The notes: generated by a model from the letters alone, not told the origin. 64,000 nucleotides of DNA from Chelatococcus sp. HY11 (GCF_018398335.1 NZ_JAHBRX010000002.1:1302001-1366000), one strand, 5' to 3'. Counted from the stretch's first letter, positions 1 to 9,612 are shown. Program-made: numbers and translations.

Positions 1-752
1 CGTCTCTGCTGGCGCCGTCACTCGCCGTCGCATTCGGCTGGCAGAACGTGTTCGGGCTCGCAGCGCTTCCGCTGATCGCGGTGTTTGTTCTTTTCTTCGC
101 GGTCGCCAAGGACAGCCCGAACTCGCCGCCGCCCAGGCGAATGTCAGATTACGGGCGTCTTCTAAAGACTGCCGACGCCTGGTGGTTGATGCTCTTCTAC
201 TGCGTCAGCTTTGGCGGCTTTGTCGGCCTGTCGTCCTTCCTGCCGATCTATTTCCACAATGAATTCCGTCTTACGCCTGTGACGGCGGGATATCTCACCG
301 CCGCCTGCGTATTCGCCGGCTCTTTCGCCCGGCCGTTCGGTGGAGCGCTTGCCGATCGGGTCGGCGGCACAAAGGCGCTGATGGTCGTCTATGCGATCGT
401 CGCCGTGGCCCTCATGATCGTGGCAAAAAGCATGCTGCCGATGCCCGGTACGCTCGCGGTGCTGCTTGTCGGGATGGTCGCGCTCGGAATGGGCAATGGC
501 GCGGTCTTTCAACTCGTGCCTCAACGCTTCGGCCAGGATGTCGGTCTCATGACCGGACTCGTCGGCATGACCGGCGGAATTGGAGGTTTTGCGCTCGCCG
601 CTGCCCTCGGCTACGCGAAACAATTCACTGACAGCTATGCCTTGGGGCTCACGCTCTTTGCTCTCCTCGCGCTTGTCGCCTGGGGAGGGATCGCAGCCGT
701 GCGCATTCGCTGGCGCCAGGACGCGGAGCAACTCGCAGGCGTGCGTGTTTGA
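1..752 (+). CDS. MFS transporter, nitrate/nitrite type (3' part)
   Basis: The frame is already open at base 3, so the gene starts left of the window; about 249 C-terminal residues are present. They form a run of hydrophobic helices matching the second half of a 12-helix major facilitator, with the cytoplasmic loop around bases 105-165. The GMGNGAVFQLVP stretch near base 490 and the TGLVGMTGGIGGF stretch near 550 resemble the conserved nitrate-signature glycine helices of NarK/NasA transporters. It ends 30 bp before nirB on the same strand, so it most likely supplies nitrate or nitrite to the reductase encoded next. The family is clear; nitrate/nitrite as substrate rests on the motif and the neighbours. 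Confidence 0.85.
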   Translation, partial: SLLAPSLAVAFGWQNVFGLAALPLIAVFVLFFAVAKDSPNSPPPRRMSDYGRLLKTADAWWLMLFYCVSFGGFVGLSSFLPIYFHNEFRLTPVTAGYLTAACVFAGSFARPFGGALADRVGGTKALMVVYAIVAVALMIVAKSMLPMPGTLAVLLVGMVALGMGNGAVFQLVPQRFGQDVGLMTGLVGMTGGIGGFALAAALGYAKQFTDSYALGLTLFALLALVAWGGIAAVRIRWRQDAEQLAGVRV

Positions 753-782
753 TCTGCCCCGAGCCATGGAACGAGGGACAAT

Positions 783-3233
783 ATGACCGAGAAACTTGTG
801 ATCGTTGGCAACGGCATGGCGCCTGGCCGGATGCTGGAACATCTCTTCGAAGATGCGCCTGGCCGCTATGAGGTCGTGATCTTCAACGCCGAACCGCGTG
901 TCAACTACGACCGCATCATGCTTTCGCCGGTGCTTTCCGGCGAAAAGGATTTCGAACAGATCATCATCCACGGCGACGGCTGGTACATCAAGCACGGCAT
1001 CACCCTTTACAAAGGGCACAAAGTCGTCGCCATCGATTGCGCCGTCAGGACGGTGACGTCTGATCACGGCGTTGTCGAATCTTATGACAGGCTCGTCATC
1101 GCGACGGGTTCGGTGCCCTTCATTCTCCCTGTCCCAGGGGCGAACCTTCCAGGCGTCCTCACCTACCGCGATCTGGACGATGTCGACGCGATGCTGCTCG
1201 CGGCCCAGTCGCGAGCGAAAGCTGTTGTAATCGGCGGCGGTCTTCTTGGTCTGGAAGCGGCTGCCGGGTTGAAGGAGCGCGGCATGGACGTGACCGTGCT
1301 GCACCTAATGCCGACGTTGATGGAGCGTCAGCTCGACTCCGCCGCGGGTTATCTTCTGCAGCGCGCCATAGAACGCCGCGGCATCAACGTGCTGACCAAA
1401 GCGAACACCAAGGCGGTCGTCGGCTCGGGAAAAGTCGAGGGTGTGGAACTCGCCGATGGCACTGTGATTCCGGCGGACCTCGTCGTGATGGCAGCCGGTA
1501 TCAAGCCGAGCTCCGGGCTCGCCAAGGAGGCGGGGCTCGCGGTCAATCGCGGCATCCTGGTCGACGCACATTTGCGGACCTCGGATCCAGACATTCTGGC
1601 CCTCGGAGAATGTGCCGAAATCGGCGGGCATGTGTACGGCCTGGTTGCGCCGCTCTATGAAATGGCGCGCATCGCTGCCGCGGGACTGGCCGGAAAGACG
1701 GTCGCGGGCTTTGTTCACAGCGACACGCCGACGAAGCTGAAGGTGACAGGCATCGAACTCTACTCGCTCGGCGATTTCGCCGACGGCGACGATCGCGAGG
1801 AGATCGTCCTGCGGGATGCGGCGGCCGGCGTCTACAAGAGGGTGATCCTCAAGGACGATCGGATCATTGGCACCGTACTCTTTGGTGAAACGTCCGACGG
1901 AGCCTGGTTCAACGATCTCAAGAAGAAGGCAGCGAACGTCGCGGAAATGCGCGAAACGCTCATCTTCGGGCAGTCGCATCAGGGCGGCGCGTCGAGCGAT
2001 CCTCTCGCTGCCGTTGCTGCCCTTGCAGACGACGTGGAGATATGCGGCTGCAATGGCGTCTGTAAGGGAAAGATCGTTTCGGCGATCACGAGCAAGGGCC
2101 TCGCCTGCCTCGACGACGTGCGTGCGCACACCAAGGCGTCTGCATCCTGCGGCTCTTGCACGGGCCTTGTCGAGAAGCTGATGACACTGACTCTCGGTGG
2201 CGCCTACAACCCTTCTGCTGTTCAGCCGATATGTGGCTGCACCACGCTAGGCCATGACGAGGTGAGGCGGCTCATCCGCGCGAAGGGATTGAAGACCATT
2301 CCCGCCCTTATGCAGGAGCTCGAATGGAAGACGTCCTGCGGCTGCGCGAAATGCCGGCCGGCGCTGAACTACTATCTCGTCTGCGAGTGGCCTGACGAAT
2401 ATGCGGATGATTATCAGTCGCGCTTCGTCAACGAGCGCGTTCACGCCAACATTCAGAAAGACGGAACCTATTCGGTCGTGCCGCGCATGTGGGGCGGCGT
2501 GACGAGCGCCAAGGAACTGCGCACGATCGCCGACGTCGTCGACAAATTCAACATTCCGACCGTGAAGGTCACCGGCGGCCAGCGTATCGACATGCTCGGC
2601 ATCAAAAAGGACGACCTCCCGGCGGTCTGGGCCGACCTGGGACAGGCCGGCTTCGTATCGGGCCACGCCTATGCAAAGGGCCTGCGCACGGTGAAGACCT
2701 GCGTCGGCTCCGACTGGTGCCGGTTCGGTACGCAGGATTCCACCGGCCTCGGCATCCGGATCGAAAAATTTCTGTGGGGGTCCTGGTCGCCTGCCAAGGT
2801 CAAGATGGCTGTTTCAGGCTGCCCTCGGAACTGCGCGGAGGCGACCTGCAAGGATGTCGGCGTGATCTGCGTCGACTCTGGCTTCGAGATCCATTTCGCG
2901 GGCGCCGCCGGTCTCGATATCAAGGGCACGGAAGTCCTCGGCCTTGTGAAGACGGAGGACGAGGCCCTTGAGGTCATTACGGCCCTCGTCCAGATGTACC
3001 GGGAGCAGGGCCGCTATCTCGAGCGCATCTACAAATGGGCGAAGCGTGTCGGTGTCGCGGAAATCCGTCACCAGGTTCTCGATGACCTCGACAAGCGCAA
3101 AGCCTACTTCGATCGCTTCGTCTTCAGCCAGAAGTTCGCGCAAGTCGATCCGTGGTCGGAACGTGTCTCCGGCAAGGACAAGCATGAGTTTCGGCCGATG
3201 GCCACGATCGGCGTTGCGATGGCGGCGGAATGA
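783..3233 (+). CDS. nirB: Assimilatory nitrite reductase [NAD(P)H] large subunit
   Basis: Protein of 816 residues, the usual NirB length. It reduces nitrite to ammonium in the cytoplasm using NAD(P)H. The N-terminal half is an FAD/NAD oxidoreductase, with GNGMAPGR near residue 8 and a second Rossmann motif GGGLLGLE near 145. A BFD-like [2Fe-2S] domain follows (Cys421, Cys423, Cys427, Cys456, Cys459), then a second cysteine-rich stretch near 485-530. The C-terminal sulfite/nitrite reductase module carries the siroheme-[4Fe-4S] ligands C-x5-C at 640/646 and C-x3-C at 680/684. All expected cofactor residues are present. The stop overlaps the nirD start by four bases (ATGA), which indicates translational coupling. 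Confidence 0.97.
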   Translation: MTEKLVIVGNGMAPGRMLEHLFEDAPGRYEVVIFNAEPRVNYDRIMLSPVLSGEKDFEQIIIHGDGWYIKHGITLYKGHKVVAIDCAVRTVTSDHGVVESYDRLVIATGSVPFILPVPGANLPGVLTYRDLDDVDAMLLAAQSRAKAVVIGGGLLGLEAAAGLKERGMDVTVLHLMPTLMERQLDSAAGYLLQRAIERRGINVLTKANTKAVVGSGKVEGVELADGTVIPADLVVMAAGIKPSSGLAKEAGLAVNRGILVDAHLRTSDPDILALGECAEIGGHVYGLVAPLYEMARIAAAGLAGKTVAGFVHSDTPTKLKVTGIELYSLGDFADGDDREEIVLRDAAAGVYKRVILKDDRIIGTVLFGETSDGAWFNDLKKKAANVAEMRETLIFGQSHQGGASSDPLAAVAALADDVEICGCNGVCKGKIVSAITSKGLACLDDVRAHTKASASCGSCTGLVEKLMTLTLGGAYNPSAVQPICGCTTLGHDEVRRLIRAKGLKTIPALMQELEWKTSCGCAKCRPALNYYLVCEWPDEYADDYQSRFVNERVHANIQKDGTYSVVPRMWGGVTSAKELRTIADVVDKFNIPTVKVTGGQRIDMLGIKKDDLPAVWADLGQAGFVSGHAYAKGLRTVKTCVGSDWCRFGTQDSTGLGIRIEKFLWGSWSPAKVKMAVSGCPRNCAEATCKDVGVICVDSGFEIHFAGAAGLDIKGTEVLGLVKTEDEALEVITALVQMYREQGRYLERIYKWAKRVGVAEIRHQVLDDLDKRKAYFDRFVFSQKFAQVDPWSERVSGKDKHEFRPMATIGVAMAAE

Positions 3234-3568
3234 TGAACATGAACTGGATCGCCATCGGACAGATATCTGACATCCCGCTCCGCGGGGCGCGCTGCGTTGC
3301 CACGCCGCAGGGGAAAATTGCGGTATTCCGCACGTTCGAGAACCAATTCTTCGCGATTGAAGATCGCTGCCCGCACAAGGGCGGACCGCTCAGCCAGGGC
3401 ATCGTTCATGGCGCGGCCGTCACCTGCCCCCTGCACAGTTGGGTGATCTCACTCGAAACCGGCAAGGCGCTTGGCGCCGACGAAGGATCGGTTCGCACCG
3501 TCCCCCTCAAGGTTGAAGGCGAGCAGCTCTTCATCGCCAGCGATGCCCTCGAGAGAATGGCGGCCTGA
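3230..3568 (+). CDS. nirD: Nitrite reductase [NAD(P)H] small subunit, Rieske type
   Basis: Protein of 112 residues with a Rieske-like fold, partner of NirB. Unlike the enterobacterial NirD, which lacks cluster ligands, this copy keeps a full Rieske signature: Cys47-Pro-His49 and Cys66-Pro-Leu-His69. It could therefore bind a [2Fe-2S] cluster and pass electrons to the NirB siroheme centre. The start overlaps the nirB stop, and the stop is one base before the preferred cysG start. An ATG four codons in (MNW) could also be used. Confidence 0.95.
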   Translation: MMNMNWIAIGQISDIPLRGARCVATPQGKIAVFRTFENQFFAIEDRCPHKGGPLSQGIVHGAAVTCPLHSWVISLETGKALGADEGSVRTVPLKVEGEQLFIASDALERMAA

Positions 3569-3569
3569 A

Positions 3570-5081
3570 ATGTTTCAGCAAACACCCATCATGCGCACAG
3601 TTGCCCGCGAGCCCATCGAGCGCGACGCAATCCGTATCGCCCCGCTCGCCGTGCTCCCTGTGTTCTTCTGCCTTACGGGCAAGGTTGCGATCGTTGCCGG
3701 AGGTTCCGACGCCGCTGCCTGGAAGGCCGAACTCCTCGTTGCCGCAGGAGCCCGCGTCGTGCTCTATGCGCCCGCTGCGACCGTGGGCGAGCAATTTGCC
3801 CGATTGCTCGGTGACCGCGTCGACGGCAGCATCACGCATCACGACCGCGTATGGACGCCCGATATTTTATCAGGCGCCGCGATCGCGATCGCCGACGCAG
3901 ATACGGATACAGAGGCACAAGCGTTTCACGCTGCGGCGAAGGCTGCGGCCGTGCCGGCCAATATCATCGACAGGCCGGCCTATTGTGATTTTCAGTTCGG
4001 CACGATTGTGAATCGGTCTCCCGTCGTCGTTGGCGTTTCGACCAATGGTGCCGCCCCGATCCTGGCGCAGGCCGTGAGACGCAAGATCGAGACGCTGCTG
4101 CCGACGTCGCTTGCCGCCTGGGCCGAGATCGCGCGAAAGCTTCGCGCGACATTCCACGAGGCACTTGAGCCCGGGCTTCCGCGCCGGGCTTTCTGGGAGC
4201 GATTTGTCGATCGGGCTTTCGGGCCTGCTCCGGACGCAACGGGAGAGCAGGCGCTCCTTGAGGACTGCGGGCGGATCGCAGACGCCACGGCGAAGACAAC
4301 TGGTCGGGTCACCTTCGTTGGCGCCGGGCCTGGCGATGCCGAGTTGCTGACGCTAAAGGCGGTTCGCGCTCTCCAAGCCGCAGACGCCATTCTGTTCGAC
4401 GATCTGGTCTCGGATGAAGTGCTGGAACTCGCGCGCCGCGAGGCCAAGCACATCCTCGTCGGCAAGCGAGGCGGACGCCCGAGCTGCAAGCAAGACGACA
4501 TCAACGGCATGATGGTGAACCTTGCACGGGCCGGAAAGCACGTCGTGCGGCTCAAATCGGGCGATCCCATGATCTTCGGGCGCGCCGGAGAGGAGATCGA
4601 ACGGCTCGATAGCGAAGGCATCCCCGTCGAGGTTGTGCCCGGCATCACGGCCGGCATCGCGATGGCAAGCACGCTCGGGGTTTCTCTGACACACCGGGAC
4701 TGCGCGAGGTCGGTTCACTTCGTCACGGGTCACTCCCGCAATGGGAGAATCCCGGACGACATCGACTGGAATGCTGTCGCCGATCCGTCGTCAACCACAG
4801 TCTTCTACATGGCCGGAGCTACAGCGGGACCAATCGCAACCAAGTTGCGCGCGCACGGGCTGGAAGGCAGCACACCCGTCGTAGTCGCGGCGGCGCTAAC
4901 CCGTTCCGATCAAGATGTGTGGTGCGGCGAGTTGGATGACCTCTCCGCCACGCTCCAAGACAAGCCTCATTGCGGTCCCGTCGTCATCGGCATCGGCCCT
5001 GTATTCGGCCGACGACGTGCAGCTCTCGCCAAATGCGTTGACGTTGAGGACCGACAGCCACTCCGTCAGAGCGTCGCCTGA
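3570..5081 (+). CDS. cysG: Siroheme synthase (uroporphyrinogen III methyltransferase / precorrin-2 dehydrogenase / ferrochelatase)
   Basis: Protein of about 503 residues when started at the ATG at 3570, directly after the nirD stop; a longer frame from 3471 overlaps nirD and is unlikely. The N-terminal CysG-B domain has an NAD-binding glycine stretch (IVAGGSDAA, near residue 35) and the NIIDRPAYCDF region typical of precorrin-2 dehydrogenase. The C-terminal domain starts near residue 250 with VTFVGAGPGDAELLTLKA, the signature of SAM-dependent uroporphyrinogen III methyltransferase. It makes siroheme for the NirB active site, which explains its place as last gene of this operon. No nitrate reductase gene (nasA) follows, although nasA is often part of such operons. 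Confidence 0.95.
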   Translation: MFQQTPIMRTVAREPIERDAIRIAPLAVLPVFFCLTGKVAIVAGGSDAAAWKAELLVAAGARVVLYAPAATVGEQFARLLGDRVDGSITHHDRVWTPDILSGAAIAIADADTDTEAQAFHAAAKAAAVPANIIDRPAYCDFQFGTIVNRSPVVVGVSTNGAAPILAQAVRRKIETLLPTSLAAWAEIARKLRATFHEALEPGLPRRAFWERFVDRAFGPAPDATGEQALLEDCGRIADATAKTTGRVTFVGAGPGDAELLTLKAVRALQAADAILFDDLVSDEVLELARREAKHILVGKRGGRPSCKQDDINGMMVNLARAGKHVVRLKSGDPMIFGRAGEEIERLDSEGIPVEVVPGITAGIAMASTLGVSLTHRDCARSVHFVTGHSRNGRIPDDIDWNAVADPSSTTVFYMAGATAGPIATKLRAHGLEGSTPVVVAAALTRSDQDVWCGELDDLSATLQDKPHCGPVVIGIGPVFGRRRAALAKCVDVEDRQPLRQSVA

Positions 5082-5427
5082 CGACGCTCTCCCTGCAAAT
5101 CCCGCCAGCACCACCCCTTGCCCCTGCGGCACCAACCAATGTCCCAAATGATCAACGGCATGTCCCTGGCGGTCAAGCCTAGCGATCCGTTCAGGGCGAT
5201 GATGGCCTGCGTCAAAATATGCTGGTCTCGCCAACGGATCTCTCTAATGCAACGACACGCCAGCCGGCGCCAATTCAAAGGAGACAGTGGGCTTTAGGCC
5301 ACCGACCCGCGGGCATCGCTATTAGACGTCCTGGCTGAGGACGGAAGGTTAAGTTTTGCCCGTGGTTAACATGTGTCGGCATCCCTGATCTCCTATGACG
5401 CCGCAGTGTTTTTTTGGAGTAGCAGCA
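5082..5427 (+). other. Intergenic region, no gene recognised
   Basis: 346 bases between cysG and the SH3-domain gene. Short open frames exist on both strands, but none has a good ribosome site or a recognisable product. The AT-rich part from about 5345 to 5425 probably holds the promoter of the downstream gene. Confidence 0.5.
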
Positions 5428-8076
5428 TTGAAAATGCGCAGCCTCGTCACACTCGCGCTTATTCCAGTCGCGCTCACCTCTCCAGCATTGGCGGCACAAG
5501 GCACGACAACCGCCAATGTTAATGTGCGCAGTGGCCCAGGAACGAATTTCGCGGCGGTCAAAACACTTCCCGCGGGATCAACCATAGACATTCTCGATTG
5601 CGATGGATCGGGCGGTTGGTGCGCAATTTCCTCTGGCGGAGGACGGGGATTTGTCAGTGGACGGTATCTCAGAAAAAACGATGAACCTGACGGTTGGCCG
5701 CGGTCCTTCGCCACGGCGAGGGGACGAATGATCCTTTACCAGCCGCAATTTACCGAGTGGACCGACTTCAAAACGATAGACGCCTTGGTCGCCGCGGAAC
5801 TCGATAGGGGTGGGAGCACTCCGCCTGTGTTCGGCGTGATCAGCCTGAAAGGGGACACATCCACTGACGAGGACGCGGAAAAAATCGTCATCAGCAACGT
5901 AGTCGTGACCGCGTTGAACTTTTCGGGCCTTGACCGTGCGGATCTCGCGGCGCTGCAATTGGAGGTGGGTAAGCTGCTGCCGACCGAACCGCTTTCGGTT
6001 GCGACGGCGCGTGTCACGACGAGCCTTGCCGATCAGAAGCGCACGAGCGACGTCAGCGGATTGAAGGCCGACCCGCCAACAATTTTCACATCGACGACGC
6101 CTGCGCTCCTGCTTCAAACGGATGGCGAGCCGGTCTTCGGGCCTGTGAAAGGGAAGGCAGGACTGTCTTTCTTGGTCAATACGAACTGGGATCTCTTTCG
6201 TGTTGACGCGGGAGGCGCACTTTATCTGCGTCATGACACGCATTGGCTCCAGGCGGCAGCGCTCGCCGGACCATGGACGGTGGCCGCCACACTTCCCGAA
6301 CTCCTGCAAACCTTGCCCCAGGATGGAGACTGGGCCGATGCCCGCGCGGCGATCCCGCCGGAACCGTATCCGTCGGGTCAAAATCCAAAAATCATGGTAG
6401 CGTCCGCAGCGTCAGAGCTTATTATCTTTGCCGGAGAGCCGGCATTACAAGACATCCCTCGCACATCCCTGCGGTGGGTATCCAATACCGACCTGGATGT
6501 ATTCTTCGATACAGCAGGCCAACAATGGTACGTGTTGCTGTCAGGGCGCTGGTTTCGTGCATCGTCTCTTAACGGCCCCTGGACCTTTGCCACCCCCGAT
6601 CTTCCCGGTGACTTTCGGAATCTTCCCGAGGATGCCCCGTATTTTTCGGTAAGGGCATCGGTGCCTGGAACATCAGACAATGCGGAGGCGCGACTGAGGG
6701 CGAGCATACCGACAACCGCGCGCGTCGAGGACGGTTCCATTACACCCAGCGTCGCCTACACGGGCGAGCCACAGTTCGTTCCAACAGGGGCGACCGGCGT
6801 GTCTTACGCTGCCAATATCTCCGGTATCGTGCTGGCAGTTGGCGGGCATTATTATTTGCTGCAGGATGGCGTTTGGTTCGTGGCGGAGCAGCCAAATGGG
6901 CCTTGGCAGTTGGCACGCCAAATCCCCGATGAGGTCTACGCAATCCCTCCGTCATCACCCGTGTACAACGCGACATATGTCCGTGTGTATGACACTGAAC
7001 CAGGGGCGGTTTGGTACGGTTACTCAATGGGCTATCTATTTGGTTTCCTCGCTTGGGGAACCTATGTCTTCGGAACGGGCTGGTCCTATCCCCCCTATTG
7101 GTACAACTGGGCAGGATATACTGTCCCCGTCTATTTTCCTCGGCCAGCAACATGGGGCATCGGCGCGTACTATAACCCAGTTCGCGGCGCCTTCGGACGC
7201 TATGGATATTCCTATGGCCCCTATCGCGGCATCGCCGGCGTGCGAATGTGGAACCCGGCCACCGGCACCTACGCCCGCGCCGGCGTGGCCTGGGGGCCAC
7301 GCGGAACCGCCGGCTTCGTCGGAGCCTATAACCCGCAATCCGGCCGCGCCGGCTATGTCGCGGGTGGCCGCAATGTCTATGGAGCATGGAAATCGGCGGG
7401 GGTGAAGCAAGGCGCGGAATGGGCGCGATTGACGTCACGCACTGCCGGAGGCGGCTCGGCCATGAGTTGGGCCACGGGGGAAGGCCGCGGCTTTGTCCGA
7501 GAGGGGCGACGCGGTGATATCTATGCGGGGCGCGACGGGACTGTATATCGCAATTCGGGCGGCCAGTGGCAGCGCTTCGATGGCGGCTGGCAGAACGTCG
7601 CGCGTCCCGACCGCAATGAGCTTGCTGCCGCCGGCGACGGTCTCGGTGCTGTGGCGGGCGCGGGAGCCGCCGCCGCCGTCGGCGCAGCCGTGAACCAGCG
7701 GGTGAACCCTGGAACAAGGCAAACGGAGCGCAACGGACAGGCCACAACACGCCGAGAGCAGGCCGGAAGAACGCCGCGCCAGTCCCATGGCGAGGCCGCG
7801 CAACAGCGTGCGAAAGGCCAGGGGCAAGCGAGGCAGGCGCCGAGCCGGTCTGCAGGAAAGCCGCGACCGGCTGCTCGCGCTGCGCTACCGAATAGCGTTA
7901 TGAGAGACGCTCAGGCGCGTGCTCTTGGTAACCAGAGGCAACTTGCGAACCCGGCCGCCTTTCGGCAGGCGCCCCAGTTCTCCCGAGGGCCAGCCTCTTT
8001 TGCGCCGCGAGGCGGTTATAGTGGCGGCCGAGGGATGGGCGGCGGTGGAGGTCGTGGCCGCGGAGGCCGGCGCTAG
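5428..8076 (+). CDS. Large secreted SH3-domain protein with internal repeats and Arg/Gly-rich tail
   Basis: About 882 residues from a TTG at 5428 placed 8 bases after GGAG (5416-5419); the ATG at 5434 is an alternative. It begins with a signal peptide (ALIPVALTSPALA-A). Residues about 24-80 are a bacterial SH3 domain (NVNVRSGPGTNF, then GWCAISS and GFVSGRYL). Between about residues 200 and 520 there are three diverged repeats built as GEP-F, an aromatic strand, a G-x-W-F-x-A motif, GPW and an IP-rich loop. Next is a Tyr/Trp/Gly-rich segment (residues 530-660) with WNPATG and YNPQSG repeats. The end is basic and low complexity (Gln/Arg, then Gly-Gly-Arg). Similar proteins in Hyphomicrobiales are often labelled carbohydrate-binding, without proof. 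It stands alone; an envelope or matrix role is a guess. Confidence 0.8.
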   Translation: MKMRSLVTLALIPVALTSPALAAQGTTTANVNVRSGPGTNFAAVKTLPAGSTIDILDCDGSGGWCAISSGGGRGFVSGRYLRKNDEPDGWPRSFATARGRMILYQPQFTEWTDFKTIDALVAAELDRGGSTPPVFGVISLKGDTSTDEDAEKIVISNVVVTALNFSGLDRADLAALQLEVGKLLPTEPLSVATARVTTSLADQKRTSDVSGLKADPPTIFTSTTPALLLQTDGEPVFGPVKGKAGLSFLVNTNWDLFRVDAGGALYLRHDTHWLQAAALAGPWTVAATLPELLQTLPQDGDWADARAAIPPEPYPSGQNPKIMVASAASELIIFAGEPALQDIPRTSLRWVSNTDLDVFFDTAGQQWYVLLSGRWFRASSLNGPWTFATPDLPGDFRNLPEDAPYFSVRASVPGTSDNAEARLRASIPTTARVEDGSITPSVAYTGEPQFVPTGATGVSYAANISGIVLAVGGHYYLLQDGVWFVAEQPNGPWQLARQIPDEVYAIPPSSPVYNATYVRVYDTEPGAVWYGYSMGYLFGFLAWGTYVFGTGWSYPPYWYNWAGYTVPVYFPRPATWGIGAYYNPVRGAFGRYGYSYGPYRGIAGVRMWNPATGTYARAGVAWGPRGTAGFVGAYNPQSGRAGYVAGGRNVYGAWKSAGVKQGAEWARLTSRTAGGGSAMSWATGEGRGFVREGRRGDIYAGRDGTVYRNSGGQWQRFDGGWQNVARPDRNELAAAGDGLGAVAGAGAAAAVGAAVNQRVNPGTRQTERNGQATTRREQAGRTPRQSHGEAAQQRAKGQGQARQAPSRSAGKPRPAARAALPNSVMRDAQARALGNQRQLANPAAFRQAPQFSRGPASFAPRGGYSGGRGMGGGGGRGRGGRR

Positions 8077-8603
8077 GGGACATGATGTTCAATGTCAGGA
8101 ACCGCAGAATTCTGCGGCCAGGAACCATCGCTTGTCACAATGGACAAGTTGCGCATCCCTCCAGTCCGCGGACAACAAGTACTCATAAGCCCCTTTGCAA
8201 AGGTGCTGCAAGCTCTTGCTTCCAAGCGGTCAGAGTTCACTGTCTCATCGCAGGCCGGAACCAATGGGGCTCAATCGATTCGCTGCTCTTGTTTGACTGA
8301 GTGCTTGTTCCGAGCGAATCTCGCGCAACGATCGAGACGACCTTATCCGAAAGATGGTGACTTTCGGTCGGGCACGCATCGGCAGCTCGTGCCAGCGCCA
8401 TCCAGCGAAGTTTCAATATGAAAGCGATGCGGCCGTGCCGTTTGGAGCCGGTGGCAAAAAGAGAGCGTGGGTTTCCGCTTTGTGCGAAGCTTGAAGGCTC
8501 GTCGCGAAACCATCGGTATTGTATTCCCGCCAGTTGTAAAGGTTTTTAACTAATATCTGTGGTCGGGCGATTTACAATAACCGCTTTTCCGTGCCTTCAA
8601 ATT
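8077..8603 (+). other. Intergenic region, no gene recognised
   Basis: 527 bases between two converging genes. Short frames exist on the plus strand (for example 8092-8421), but composition and the lack of a ribosome site or known motif give no support for coding. The stretch around 8100-8130 contains a short self-complementary sequence (CCGCAGAATTCTGCGG) that could fold as a hairpin after the upstream gene. Confidence 0.45.
8101..8116 (+). terminator. Perfect 16-bp palindrome after the SH3-domain gene
   Basis: CCGCAGAATTCTGCGG is a perfect inverted repeat about 25 bases after the stop of the SH3-domain gene. It could act in transcription termination, but there is no following T run. Seen directly; the role is inferred. 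Confidence 0.35.
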
Positions 8604-9467
8604 CTAGAAGGCCGCGCCCGGAGGAAGCTTGTTGACGTCCAAGCCCGCCTCGTTCATCGATGCGAGGATGAGCTTGGCGGCGCGACCAGAGGTTTGCAGA
8701 TCAACGGCCCATTCCTGGAGGAATTTTGTGAAACGGCCGTCCCCATCCTTGCGGCAACCACCACCAGAGGCCGGGGCATAGAGCGGTTGCAAGGGAATGA
8801 TGCTGCCGATATTGGGGTTGCGCTTGGCGCCGTTCATGCCGAGCAGAAGCCCCATGATGGCTGCGTCCGCATTTCCCGAAATCACATCGAGGACGACCTC
8901 GCCGGCGCTCTTGAAGCCGCGGAAAGTCACCTTGGTCAATCGGTCGCGTGCAGCGGCTTCGTCGGTCGATCCCTGAATGACTGAAATGCGGATACCTTTC
9001 TTGTCATAGTCATCCCAGCTGGTGCCTGGGTTAAAACTGGTACTGTTAAAGGCAGCCACAGGCATCATGTAGATCGGCCCGAACATATCGATGGCCTTCT
9101 TGCGTTCTTCTGTAACCGTCAGCCCCATATGCACATCCACGCGGTTGGCCTGAATGTCGAGCACGATGTTCTGGAGTGAGCTTGGTACTTCCTCTACCTC
9201 GAGCTGCTTCCCGACTTTCTCACTCAGTCGGGCTGTAAAGTCCTCCGCCATGAGGCGCCTGAAGCCACGGGGCTTGCCATCCAATGTAAAATTGTAAGGC
9301 GCCTGGTTGGGATACATTCCAAAACGGACTTTTCCCGTTTCAACGGCCTGATCCCAAGCTGATGGAGCCTGAGCGAAAACACGGCCGGTTCCGCCAAGGG
9401 TTCCAGCGAATGCAGCCGATGCGGACAGAGCAAGCATGCCGCGCCTGTTCAACACTATTCCGCTCAC
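8604..9467 (-). CDS. Amino-acid-type ABC transporter substrate-binding protein
   Basis: About 287 residues from a GTG at 9467, which has GGGAG (9475-9479) 7 bases upstream; the longer ATG frame from 9536 would run through an operator-like sequence. The N-terminus NRRGMLALSAS followed by an Ala-rich stretch looks like an export signal with twin arginines. The rest fits the family 3 (His/Lys/Arg/opine/glutamine) periplasmic binding proteins, with VRFGMYPNQAPYNF as the first strand and loop and the hinge region DVHMGLTVTEERKK. It is clearly related to the protein at 11042-11896 (shared WD-x4-TG start and IDMFGPIY motif). No permease adjoins it, so it probably works with the permease and ATPase at 16582-17998. 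Confidence 0.9.
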   Translation of the reverse strand: MSGIVLNRRGMLALSASAAFAGTLGGTGRVFAQAPSAWDQAVETGKVRFGMYPNQAPYNFTLDGKPRGFRRLMAEDFTARLSEKVGKQLEVEEVPSSLQNIVLDIQANRVDVHMGLTVTEERKKAIDMFGPIYMMPVAAFNSTSFNPGTSWDDYDKKGIRISVIQGSTDEAAARDRLTKVTFRGFKSAGEVVLDVISGNADAAIMGLLLGMNGAKRNPNIGSIIPLQPLYAPASGGGCRKDGDGRFTKFLQEWAVDLQTSGRAAKLILASMNEAGLDVNKLPPGAAF

Positions 9468-9518
9468 GATCGATCTCCCGAAAAGCGCCCCACCGTTTGG
9501 TTCAATTGCCAAACTGAA

Positions 9519-9534
9519 TTTCTTATACAAAAAC
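9519..9534 (+). promoter_or_regulatory. Operator-like motif, copy 1
   Basis: TTTCTTATACAAAAAC resembles the core of the palindrome at 9613-9630. It lies about 50 bases upstream of the GTG start of the binding protein at 8604-9467, between two divergent genes. Recognition by the IclR protein encoded at 18167 is inferred. Confidence 0.45.
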
Positions 9535-9612
9535 ACTTAGCTGTCTGATGTCAATGATACGATCATGATATATAGGCATTCTCGGATCAGAAATGGATTA
9601 ATGGTAGAATAT

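Noticed and set aside
162-1304. Long minus-strand frame opposite the MFS and nirB genes
   Set aside because: It is a shadow frame: low-complexity Arg/His/Asp-rich translation, no ribosome site, and it overlaps two clearly coding genes.
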